This document shows, one piece after another, positions 8,003 through 16,031 of a stretch of DNA of 64,000 nt. The position numbers were made by a program, and so were the translations under genes. This DNA comes from Hasllibacter sp. MH4015 (GTDB lineage Bacteria > Pseudomonadota > Alphaproteobacteria > Rhodobacterales > Rhodobacteraceae). Within the stretch, counting starts at the first letter, position 1, and each line of letters begins with the position of its first letter. The notes under the pieces are model-generated. The model saw only the letters and a program-made list of their open reading frames with translations. It was not told the origin of the DNA and made no database searches. The stretch covers positions 1,981,875 through 2,045,874 of the forward strand of contig NZ_JAHTBK010000001.1 in NCBI RefSeq assembly GCF_020177575.1, given 5' to 3'.

Positions 8003-11000
8003 TCAGGGCAAGCGCAGGCGTAAGGTCACGATCTCGTAAGGCGAGAGGGGCACCGAGACCCGTCCGCCGTTTATTTCCAGATTCTGCCCGCCATCTTCCA
8101 ACAATCCGACACACGCCACGCTTTTGACCGCGTCCGACAAAGCCAGGTCCACCGGGCCGCGCGTGTTGTGGGCCTCGAACAGGCGCACGATCACGCCGTC
8201 CCCATCGTCGGCAGGTTTCACGGTCTCGATCACCGCGCGGTTGCTCAGGCATTGGACCAGCGGCCCGATCGCCGTCCCCCCGCCGGGATCGGTAAAGACG
8301 CGCGGCGGGTAGTTCAGGGCATAGGCCTCCGCCCGGACGTCGACGCGGGTATTTCCCAGGTGGGGCAGCAGCGCATAGGTGAAATGATGCGCGCCCTGAT
8401 CGGCGCCGGCATCGGGCATCGTCGCCGATTTTATCAGGCTGAGCCGCAGCACGTCGTCGCGCACGTCATAGCCGTATTTGCAATCGTTCAGGAGCGCGAC
8501 GCCGTAATCCCCCTCGCTCAGATCCGCCCATTTCTGGGCCGGCACCTCGAATTGCGCGGCATCCCATGACGTGTTGCGGTGGGTGGGCCGGTCGATCTGG
8601 CCCCATTGAATGTCGAAGGTCGCGCGGCTGGCGCGGATGTCGACGGGGAAGGCCGCCTTCAGCAGCAGATGCGTCTCGTGCCAATCCACGAAGGTCTCGA
8701 AATCCACGCGCGCCGACGCGCGGGTCAGGCTGATCTTCTGGAGGATCGTGGATTTGCGGAAGGCACGTTCGACCTCCACCACGGCACGCAAAGGCCCCTT
8801 TTCCACGACCTCGATCCGGGTCAGGCCGCCCACCAACTCGCCCCGATCCTCGAAGAAGATATCGATGTCCCACGCATCCCAGCTGACCGGGCGATCCTCG
8901 AACAATTCCAGACGGTTGCCGAGCGTCCCGTGCTTCAGAACCTCCCGCCCCGCGCGCTTGTCGAAGAGGCGAGAGATCATGCCCTGCTCCCCGATCTCCA
9001 CCCGCAGATAATCGTTTTCCAGAACCGCCGTATCGCCCTCGGTGAACGCATCGACGCCGTCAACCTCCGGCGCTGCTGCATCGCTGCGTTTCAGAATCCG
9101 CGCGGCCAGCGGCGGACCGTCCGGCAGTTCCACCAGAACCCCATCGGCCACGGCCTGCATCGGCAGGGCCGCGTCGCCGTCCGCCACCGGGTCGCTGCCT
9201 TCGGGCAGCAGCGCAAGGCGCGGGCCGGACAGCGGCGCGCCGTCGAGGATCAGCGCGCTGGCCCCTTCGGGCATCAGCGCCTGCGCCGCGTGGTGCAACG
9301 CGCCCTCCGCCTCCCCCATGATCCAGTCGAAATCGGCGCGCGCATCGACAAAGACTTCGCCGATGGATGTCCCGGTCAGGATGTCGTGGAATTGGTTCAT
9401 GCATAACCGCTGCCACGCGCCCGTCAGGTCGCGCGGCCCCTGCCCCGCCGCCATCGCCAGCGCCATCGCAAGCTCCGCATCGTGCAGCGCCACCTCCGCC
9501 TTGCGGTTGGCCCGCTTGATCCAACCCTGGGAGGTCAGGACACCCCGGTGCCCTTCAAGGTAGAACTCCCCCTCCCAGACCGGCAGGCCGCTCGTGTTGT
9601 CCTCCAACGCCTCGAAGAACCGGCGCACATTGGACGCTTGCAGTTGCGGCGCGCCGGGCATCTCGCGCCAGACATGCGCCTTGCGGATCAACTCGTCGGT
9701 CGGCCCGCCGCCGCCGTCGCCGAACCCGTAACAGATCAGCAGATCGCGCACCCGGTCCTTGACCGTGTTCCGGCCCCAGGTCCCCACCACCTCCTCCGCC
9801 GTCAGGTCGGATTTGTAATTGGTCGGGAACGGCAGGTGCTGCACGTCGCGTGGCGTGGTCAGGAATTGCGCCAGGACGCGGCTGCCGTCGATCCCTTCCC
9901 ACCACGTCGTCGAGGCGGGCATCTGGTTATACTGGTTCCAGTTCACCTTGTTGGTGACGAACCATTTCAGCCCCGCCTGCTTCATCAATTGCGGCAGGCA
10001 ACCGGGAAAGCCGAACGTGTCGGGCAGCCACAGCACGGGCGCCTCCGCCCCGGCGCCGAACGCCTCCTCGCAATAGTGCCGGGCCAGCGCGATCTGGCGC
10101 ACCAGCGCCTCCGGCCCCGGCATGTTGGCATCGGGTTCCACCCACATGCCGCCCAGAACCTCCCACCGCCCCTCGGCGACGCGGGCGCGGATCGCCTCGA
10201 AGATCTCCGGATAATCCTCCGCCGTCCATTGGTAGAGCTGGGGTTGCGAATGGCTGAACTGGAACTCCGGGTGCTTTTCCATCAGGCGCAGCACGTTGGA
10301 ATAGGTCCGCGCGTTCTTCTGCCGGATCTGCGCGATGGGCCAGAGATAGGCGACATCCATATGGGCGTGACCCGCCGCATGGAGCCGGATGTCCAGCGCG
10401 GGGCCGGCCTGCGCCAGTCCTTCGCGCAGCCGCGTGGTCGCCGGCGCGACGGAGCGGCGGAACCCCTCATCCATCGGGTCGCGGGTGTCGAGGGTCAGGA
10501 ATGCCCCGTCCAGCGCCGTCAGGATGCCGTGTTTCTCGGGGCGGTTGTCGTTCAGCTCCGAACACAGGTCCAGCGCCACATCGGCCAGCGTCAGGAACGC
10601 CTCCAACTCCCGGTCGATGTCGATGACGGCGCATTCGCGCATCAACAGGCGCGTCTTGTTGCTCGGGTCGGGCGGCCAGCCGCTCAACCCCGTCCAGCCA
10701 TGGAGAAGCAGGTCATGGGGCAGACCGTCGGCGAATTTTTCCGGCACCTCGATCGTGTGGTGATAGCGGTCCGCTGACGCCACCGCCTGCCCGTCGATAT
10801 AAAGAAGTGCCTCTGGATGGGTGAAAATGTCGCCCGCCACGCCAAGGGGCAGGTGCAGGGCCGGGTGTTTCCAGCCCTTGGGTACCGTGAAGCGCGAGCG
10901 CAGCGCGAAATGCAGGTCCTGCCCGCCCCAATAGGCATCCCAGTCCAGCAGCGAGCCATCGGCCTCGCAGGCGAACAGGCCCAGGTCCGGCATCACCCGC

Positions 11001-11125
11001 GCGCTGCCCAGATCCTCCAGCTTGAACCGGTCGATGGGGGCGCGGCGGAGCGCCACTTTCGGTGCGATCAGGCGCAGGCGTTGGGCGACCTTTTCTGCCG
11101 TCAGTCGCATCCGGTGTGACGGCAT
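8003..11125 (-). CDS. alpha-mannosidase, glycoside hydrolase family 38
   Basis: A 1,040-residue enzyme of typical GH38 length without a signal peptide, so probably cytoplasmic. The catalytic half shows the family's zinc and active-site signatures: 'AGHAHMDVAYLWP' (His and Asp zinc ligands), 'GGMWVEPDANMPG', and 'LWLPDTFGFPGCLPQ' with the likely nucleophile Asp. The C-terminal half has the beta-sandwich domains ('GMISRLFDKRAGREVL', 'FETFVDWHE', 'YGVALLNDCKYGYDV'). It would remove alpha-linked mannose from imported oligosaccharides or glycosides. It starts three bases after the stop of an ABC ATPase gene and is the last gene of that transporter operon, which suggests that the transporter imports alpha-mannosides. 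Confidence 0.93.
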   Translation of the reverse strand: MPSHRMRLTAEKVAQRLRLIAPKVALRRAPIDRFKLEDLGSARVMPDLGLFACEADGSLLDWDAYWGGQDLHFALRSRFTVPKGWKHPALHLPLGVAGDIFTHPEALLYIDGQAVASADRYHHTIEVPEKFADGLPHDLLLHGWTGLSGWPPDPSNKTRLLMRECAVIDIDRELEAFLTLADVALDLCSELNDNRPEKHGILTALDGAFLTLDTRDPMDEGFRRSVAPATTRLREGLAQAGPALDIRLHAAGHAHMDVAYLWPIAQIRQKNARTYSNVLRLMEKHPEFQFSHSQPQLYQWTAEDYPEIFEAIRARVAEGRWEVLGGMWVEPDANMPGPEALVRQIALARHYCEEAFGAGAEAPVLWLPDTFGFPGCLPQLMKQAGLKWFVTNKVNWNQYNQMPASTTWWEGIDGSRVLAQFLTTPRDVQHLPFPTNYKSDLTAEEVVGTWGRNTVKDRVRDLLICYGFGDGGGGPTDELIRKAHVWREMPGAPQLQASNVRRFFEALEDNTSGLPVWEGEFYLEGHRGVLTSQGWIKRANRKAEVALHDAELAMALAMAAGQGPRDLTGAWQRLCMNQFHDILTGTSIGEVFVDARADFDWIMGEAEGALHHAAQALMPEGASALILDGAPLSGPRLALLPEGSDPVADGDAALPMQAVADGVLVELPDGPPLAARILKRSDAAAPEVDGVDAFTEGDTAVLENDYLRVEIGEQGMISRLFDKRAGREVLKHGTLGNRLELFEDRPVSWDAWDIDIFFEDRGELVGGLTRIEVVEKGPLRAVVEVERAFRKSTILQKISLTRASARVDFETFVDWHETHLLLKAAFPVDIRASRATFDIQWGQIDRPTHRNTSWDAAQFEVPAQKWADLSEGDYGVALLNDCKYGYDVRDDVLRLSLIKSATMPDAGADQGAHHFTYALLPHLGNTRVDVRAEAYALNYPPRVFTDPGGGTAIGPLVQCLSNRAVIETVKPADDGDGVIVRLFEAHNTRGPVDLALSDAVKSVACVGLLEDGGQNLEINGGRVSVPLSPYEIVTLRLRLP

Positions 11126-11128
11126 ATG

Positions 11129-12853
11129 TCAGCCCTGCCTCAGGGTGAAACCGGGAATGTCGCCACGATAAACCGTCTCGGGCGTGCCGCCGATCCGCCC
11201 CAACTCCTCCAGCGCCGCGCGGGCGTCGTCGGCGTCGCCCCAGTCGCGGTCCAGGTCGGGCCAGGGGATCGAGTCGATCAGGAGCCTGGTATAGGCGTGT
11301 TGCGGATCGCCGATGACGTCCTTGGGCGGACCTGCTTCAACCACGTGGCCGTGGTAGAGGACCATCACGTAATCGCTCACGTGGTAGGCCGTGGCGAGGT
11401 CGTGGGTGATATAGACGATGGAAATCCCGTACTTGTCCTTGAGGTCATGGATATTGGCCAGGATCGTCGCGCGCAGGGAGGCATCGACCATGCTGACCGG
11501 CTCATCGGCGATCAGCAGCTTGGGGCTCAGCATCAGGGCGCGCGCCACGATCAGGCGCTGGCGCTGACCGCCCGACAATTGGTGCGGATAGCGCCCCAGC
11601 ACCAGCGACGGGTCGAGGCCCACGGTCACGCAGGCCTCCTCCATCGCCTTGTCGACATCGCCCTTCATCCCGAAATTCTCGTAAGGGAATTTCAGCGCGT
11701 GGTTGACCCGGTAGAACGGGTTGAAACAGGCATAGGGGTCCTGGAACACCGCCTGCACCTGCTTTCGGAATTCCAGCTTGGCGTCGGCATTCATCGCGTT
11801 GATATCGGCGCCCTTGAAGCGGACCTGACCGGCACTGGGCGCGTTGAACCCCAGCATCAGGCTGCCCATGGTCGACTTGCCCGACCCCGATTGCCCGACG
11901 ATGGAGATGATCTTGGGCTCCTCCCCGTCCAGCGCGAAGGACATCGGGTGCAGGGCCGTGACCGCGCCGTAGACCTTGCTGACCCCGTCGAGCTCCAACA
12001 GCGGCTGGTCCAGCTTCTCGCCCTTGGGCGGCGTGCCCTGGGAGGTCAGGAAGCTCTCGCCGCCCACCAGCGGGACGGAGGAGATCAATTCCCGCGTATA
12101 GGGATGCTCGGCCCCTTCGATAATCCGGCGCACCGGACCGAATTCGACCAGAACACCCTTCTTGAGTACGGCGATATCGTCCACCGATTGCGCCATCAGC
12201 CCCATGTCGTGCCCGATCAGGATCAGGCCCGCGCCGATCTTTTCCTGCATCTCCCGCAGGGTCTGCATGACATGGCGTTGGGTGATGACATCCAGCGCGC
12301 TGGTCGGCTCATCGGCGATAATCAGATCGGGCGTCAGGCAAGTGCCGATGGCAATACAGACCCTTTGCTTCATCCCGCCGCTCAACTCGTGGGGATAGAG
12401 CCGCCCCACCACGTCCGGGTCCAGCCCCACGCCGTCCAGGGCGGTAGCCGACCGCGCGCTCAACTCCGCCTGGCCCATCGCGCCCTCATGGGCCACGATC
12501 GCGTCCCAGATCTGGTTCTCGACGCGCATCACGGGGTTGAGCGAGTTCATCGCCCCTTGCGGGATGTAGCTGATCTTCCGCAACCGGACGCGGCGCATCT
12601 GCTCATCGTCGAGGTCAAGCACGCTGGTTTGATCGAGGGAATTGAGATGGATCTCGCCCGATGCCACGAAGCCGGGATTGGCCAGCATCCGCATGGCGGC
12701 CAGCGCCGTGGTCGTCTTGCCCGACCCCGATTCCCCGATGAAGCCGATGCGGCGGCCCTTCTCGACGCTGAGCGTCACGTCGGTGACGGCATGGACGACG
12801 CCCTTGGAGGTGGGGAAGTCGATATGGATGTTCTTGATGTCGAGGACACTCAT
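11129..12853 (-). CDS. ABC transporter double ATPase (DppD-DppF fusion), second system
   Basis: A 574-residue protein with two ABC domains. Domain 1: Walker A GESGSGKTT, signature SGGMKQR, Walker B LIIADEPTSALD. Domain 2: Walker A GQSGSGKST, signature SGGQRQR, Walker B LLIADEPVSMVD. It is the energy module for the permeases at 13047-15090 and lies directly before the alpha-mannosidase. A 193-base non-coding stretch with a long inverted repeat separates it from the upstream permease, which is unusual within such an operon; the ATG at 12853 is well placed and no gene is hidden in the gap. Confidence 0.96.
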   Translation of the reverse strand: MSVLDIKNIHIDFPTSKGVVHAVTDVTLSVEKGRRIGFIGESGSGKTTTALAAMRMLANPGFVASGEIHLNSLDQTSVLDLDDEQMRRVRLRKISYIPQGAMNSLNPVMRVENQIWDAIVAHEGAMGQAELSARSATALDGVGLDPDVVGRLYPHELSGGMKQRVCIAIGTCLTPDLIIADEPTSALDVITQRHVMQTLREMQEKIGAGLILIGHDMGLMAQSVDDIAVLKKGVLVEFGPVRRIIEGAEHPYTRELISSVPLVGGESFLTSQGTPPKGEKLDQPLLELDGVSKVYGAVTALHPMSFALDGEEPKIISIVGQSGSGKSTMGSLMLGFNAPSAGQVRFKGADINAMNADAKLEFRKQVQAVFQDPYACFNPFYRVNHALKFPYENFGMKGDVDKAMEEACVTVGLDPSLVLGRYPHQLSGGQRQRLIVARALMLSPKLLIADEPVSMVDASLRATILANIHDLKDKYGISIVYITHDLATAYHVSDYVMVLYHGHVVEAGPPKDVIGDPQHAYTRLLIDSIPWPDLDRDWGDADDARAALEELGRIGGTPETVYRGDIPGFTLRQG

Positions 12854-12867
12854 GGGCGGGCTCCAGA

Positions 12868-13011
12868 AAGCCGGGCAGCGCCCGAGCCTGGGTGGGCGCT
12901 CAGAACGGTCGTGGCTAGGCGCTTTATGGTGCAGCCAACATCCGACGATTGAGCGACTAGAAACGGTGCAAAAGCGCCCTCCCGGGGGGAGGGTCGGGCG
13001 CTGCCCGGCTT
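12868..13011. repeat. 18-bp inverted repeat in a gap of the ABC operon
   Basis: Bases 12868-12885 (aagccgggcagcgcccga) are perfectly complementary to 12994-13011, with 108 bases between them. The right half also contains an inner AGCGCCC/GGGCGCT pair (about 12973-13003) around a ccc-gggg-ggag core, so alternative hairpins can form. It sits between the permease stop (13047) and the ATPase start (12853). It could be an mRNA processing, stability or attenuation element, or the remnant of an insertion. Confidence 0.65.
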
Positions 13012-13046
13012 GGTCAGCCGGGCGGAAGGTCCGCCTGCATCCACCA

Positions 13047-14078
13047 TCACAGCTTCCTCAGGCGTGGGTTGGACACTTCATCCAGGCCCAGATTGATCAG
13101 CAAAAGCCCGATGAACATCACCATCAGCAGAACCGTTGGGAAGCCCCACCACCACCACATGTCCCGGGTCAGGGCCGCTGAATCGATCGCGTCATAGATC
13201 ACCCGGCCCAGCGTCGGCACCCGCTGCGGACCCAGGCCCAGAACCTCCAGCCCCACCGCCGTCACGATGGAGGTGGTAACATTGGCGATGAACGACCCGA
13301 ACAGGTACGGAACGAGGTTCGGCAACATCTCCCGAAACATGATATGCATGTTCGATGCGCCCGACAGGCGGGCCATCTGCACATACCCGCTTTCCCGCAT
13401 CGAAAGGACCTGCGCCCGGATCAGGCGCGTGGGCGACTGCCACACGAAGGCCGCGATCAGGATCGCCATCATCGTCAGCGTGATGTCCCCGAACGACGCT
13501 TGCACAACCACAAGGATCAGCAAGGGCGGGATCGTTATCATCACGTCCGAGCCGACGCGGATCACGTCATCGACCCGCCCACCGGTATACCCGGCCGAGA
13601 AGCCGAGGAAGATCCCAAGCGACATCCCGATCAGCGACGCCAGGACGCCCACGTAAAGCGAATTGGGCGCGCCGACGATCAACAGGGCCAACAGGTCGCG
13701 CCCGGCAACATCAGTGCCCAGCGGCGAGGTGATTGCGCCGACCTGCCCGCGCATGTTCTCAAAGCCCGCGGGCGCCTGGCTTGGCATCACGGCCCCGGTG
13801 AAGACCAGGTCGGGATCCCAGAAGATGCGCCCGAAAATGCCCAGCGCGATGATGCTGAGCAGCAATCCGATGCCCCAGATCAGCTTGGGATTGTTCCACG
13901 GATTGTCGAAGCGCTTCATGCGTTTGAGCTGGCGCTTGGTGATCCCGGTCATGTCCGGGGCGGCAGTCTCGGGTGCGGCGGCGGCGATGGCCTGCTCGGC
14001 ATCCGTATTGGCCGGCGGGTTGGGTCCGCCGGACGGATCGGCATCGGGGTGGACGGGGGGCGTGTCTCGGTTGCTCAT
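13047..14078 (-). CDS. ABC transporter permease, DppC type, second system
   Basis: A 343-residue permease with a long cytoplasmic N-terminus (about 80 residues, Pro/Ala-rich), then a membrane segment (LIWGIGLLLSIIALGIFGRIFW). It carries the family signature 'ITSPLGTDVAGRDLLALLIVGAPNSLYVG' and the coupling loop 'GYVQMARLSGASNMHIMFREMLPNLVPYL'. It ends 'LDEVSNPRLRKL'. I chose the ATG at 14078 because GGAG lies nine bases upstream of it; an earlier ATG at 14093 would overlap the upstream permease and has no visible ribosome site. Confidence 0.92.
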   Translation of the reverse strand: MSNRDTPPVHPDADPSGGPNPPANTDAEQAIAAAAPETAAPDMTGITKRQLKRMKRFDNPWNNPKLIWGIGLLLSIIALGIFGRIFWDPDLVFTGAVMPSQAPAGFENMRGQVGAITSPLGTDVAGRDLLALLIVGAPNSLYVGVLASLIGMSLGIFLGFSAGYTGGRVDDVIRVGSDVMITIPPLLILVVVQASFGDITLTMMAILIAAFVWQSPTRLIRAQVLSMRESGYVQMARLSGASNMHIMFREMLPNLVPYLFGSFIANVTTSIVTAVGLEVLGLGPQRVPTLGRVIYDAIDSAALTRDMWWWWGFPTVLLMVMFIGLLLINLGLDEVSNPRLRKL

Positions 14079-14082
14079 CTCG

Positions 14083-15090
14083 TCACGCTCCATGCCGGAT
14101 ACGGGGGTCGATCAGCGGGTACAGCAGATCGACAAAGAACACGGCCAGGGCCGTCATCAGGATCACCACGAAACTGACCCCCTGGATCACCGGGAAATCC
14201 TGGTCGAGGATCGCGTCGTAAAGCAGCTTGCCCATACCGGGATAGGCAAAGATGCGCTCCACCAGCACCTGCCCCGCCACGAGCATCCCGATCTTCAGGG
14301 CGAAGGCGGTGATCTGCGGCAGGATCGCGTTGCGGATCATGTAGCGGTAAAGGATGTAGCGTTTGCGCAGGCCCTTGGCCTTGGCCAGCACCGTGTAATC
14401 CTCCCCCTGCACCCCGATCATCAGGCCCCGCATCCCCAACGCCCAGAACCCGAAGGTCACAAGGACGATGGACATGGCCGGCAGCACCCCGTGCTCGACC
14501 ACGGAGGCGATGAATTGCCACGACATGCCGGGCTCCACCCGCAACCCGTAGGCCCCGTTGAGCGGGAACCACCCCAGCGAGCTGGAGAAGATGTACATCA
14601 GCAACAGCCCCGACAGGATCGGCGGCATCGAGGTGAAGACCATCGCCGCCGGGATCACCACTTTCCAGGGCTTGGGCGTATGCTCCCACACCATCAGCGC
14701 CCCCAGAAGGTTGCCGATGATGAAGGTCAGGATCAGCGCCACGATCATCAGGCCCAGCGTCCAGGGCAAGGCGCCCGCGATCATCTGGGACACCGGCGTC
14801 GGGAAACTGGCGGTGGAGATGCCGAAATCGAAGGTCAGCGTGTTCTTGATGTAGAGCCAGTACTGGACGTACCACGGGTCGTTGAAGCCGAAGCGTTCGT
14901 TCAGCTGTTCAAGGATCGCGCCGGAATTCTCGATCGTTCCCCCGCCCGAGGCCATCCGCCCCAGCATCGCGTCCACCGGGTTGACCGGCGACAGGCGCGG
15001 GATGATCCAGATCAGCGTCGCCGCGATGAACACCGTCAGGAACAGCGTGAACAGGCGGTTCAGCAGATAACTCGCCGGGATACGTCCCAT
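14083..15090 (-). CDS. ABC transporter permease, DppB type, second system
   Basis: A 335-residue inner-membrane protein beginning MGRIPASYLLNRLFTLFLTVFIAATLIWIIPRL, with about six membrane segments. The coupling loop is 'YTVLAKAKGLRKRYILYRYMIRNAILPQI' and the C-terminus reads 'VDLLYPLIDPRIRHGA'. The region after the first segment ('NPVDAMLGRMASGGGTIENSGAILEQLNERFGFNDPWYVQYWLYIKN') follows the DppB pattern. It precedes the DppC-type gene by four bases and forms the channel with it. Confidence 0.94.
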   Translation of the reverse strand: MGRIPASYLLNRLFTLFLTVFIAATLIWIIPRLSPVNPVDAMLGRMASGGGTIENSGAILEQLNERFGFNDPWYVQYWLYIKNTLTFDFGISTASFPTPVSQMIAGALPWTLGLMIVALILTFIIGNLLGALMVWEHTPKPWKVVIPAAMVFTSMPPILSGLLLMYIFSSSLGWFPLNGAYGLRVEPGMSWQFIASVVEHGVLPAMSIVLVTFGFWALGMRGLMIGVQGEDYTVLAKAKGLRKRYILYRYMIRNAILPQITAFALKIGMLVAGQVLVERIFAYPGMGKLLYDAILDQDFPVIQGVSFVVILMTALAVFFVDLLYPLIDPRIRHGA

Positions 15091-15155
15091 GTCTCGTCCC
15101 TTCCTTTCGGCAAGCCGTCATTGGACGGCCCGCCAGTTTGATCTTTCGGCCCTCG

Positions 15156-15923
15156 TCAGGCCGCCTGTCCCGCTGCCTCGCGGGAAATCGTGTGGTTCCA
15201 GCCGCGCAGCACCATGCGCTCATCGGGATGGGCGCAGCCGGGCTCAACCGCATCATGGCCGTCGTAAAGCTGGCACAGAACCGTCTTGCGTGTCCGTTCC
15301 GCCCGGTTCGGCATGGAGCCGTGCAGCGTGAAATAGTGAAAGAACACCACGTCGCCCGCCGCACATTCCACCGGCATCGCATCGGCAATCGGGTAACGGT
15401 CGAGCACGTCGTTCTGCCGCCGCCCATCGGCCCCGCTAATCCGGCCTAACCTGTGGGAGCCGGGATAGACCCGCAGGCATCCCATCTGATCCGTGGCCTC
15501 GCTGACATGGATGATGCCCGCGATCATGGTATCCTGGAGCGTCGGGAAATACGGCCAGTCCTGGTGCATCGGGAACGGCGATCCGTTCTCCGACGGCTTC
15601 TGGAACAGCTTGGAATGGTGCAAGATGATGTCGGGGCCCAGAATGGCCTCCGCCACATCCAGGAAACGCGGGTTGAGAAACGCGTTGAGCCAGGTGCGGG
15701 AATATTTCTGGACGTTATGGGTGTGCAGGATCACGTCATCCTTGGATGCGATCTTGTCCGTCTCACCCCCGTCCCATGTAGCATCGACAACTTCGCCGCT
15801 GGCTGTCAGTTGCCCCACGATCCCGTCGAAATCCCGCTCCAGCGCGGCGACCTCATCGGGCTGGAACACGCCCTTCGCGTGGTAGTAGCCGTGTTCGTCG
15901 AAAAAGTCCTTTATGTCAGACAT
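15156..15923 (-). CDS. phytanoyl-CoA dioxygenase (PhyH) family protein
   Basis: A 255-residue Fe(II)/2-oxoglutarate-dependent oxygenase-type protein. The start at 15923 (MSDIKDFFDEHGYYHAKGVF) is preferred over an upstream in-frame ATG whose extra residues do not look like protein. The iron ligands are visible as MHQDWPYF (HxD, about residue 120) and the distal His in 'YFTLHGSMPNRAERTRKT', with the oxoglutarate-binding Arg nearby. The substrate is unknown; the family hydroxylates diverse small molecules and acyl groups. It lies within the ABC/mannosidase operon, between the binding protein and the DppB permease, so it may modify the imported compound. Confidence 0.85.
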   Translation of the reverse strand: MSDIKDFFDEHGYYHAKGVFQPDEVAALERDFDGIVGQLTASGEVVDATWDGGETDKIASKDDVILHTHNVQKYSRTWLNAFLNPRFLDVAEAILGPDIILHHSKLFQKPSENGSPFPMHQDWPYFPTLQDTMIAGIIHVSEATDQMGCLRVYPGSHRLGRISGADGRRQNDVLDRYPIADAMPVECAAGDVVFFHYFTLHGSMPNRAERTRKTVLCQLYDGHDAVEPGCAHPDERMVLRGWNHTISREAAGQAA

Positions 15924-15990
15924 CTGCCTGAACCTTTGTGCTGAATGAGGCGGGGCGAAGAAGGACGCCCCGTCTGAGGGCCGGTGGCGC

Positions 15991-16006
15991 GGGGGCACAT
16001 GCCCCC
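15991..16006. other. stem-loop within operon after binding-protein gene
   Basis: GGGGGC (15991-15996) pairs with GCCCCC (16001-16006) around an acat loop in the 108-base gap between the substrate-binding protein (stop at 16032) and the downstream dioxygenase (start 15923). Hairpins in this position commonly protect the binding-protein mRNA or dampen read-through, giving more binding protein than permease. No T-run is present. Confidence 0.45.
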
Positions 16007-16031
16007 GGCCGGTGACCATGGGGAGGAAAGC

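Noticed and set aside
13663-15141. 492-residue open frame opposite the second permease pair
   Set aside because: Composition (His/Asp/Gln/Arg runs) is that of an antisense frame and the opposite strand encodes two clear permeases.
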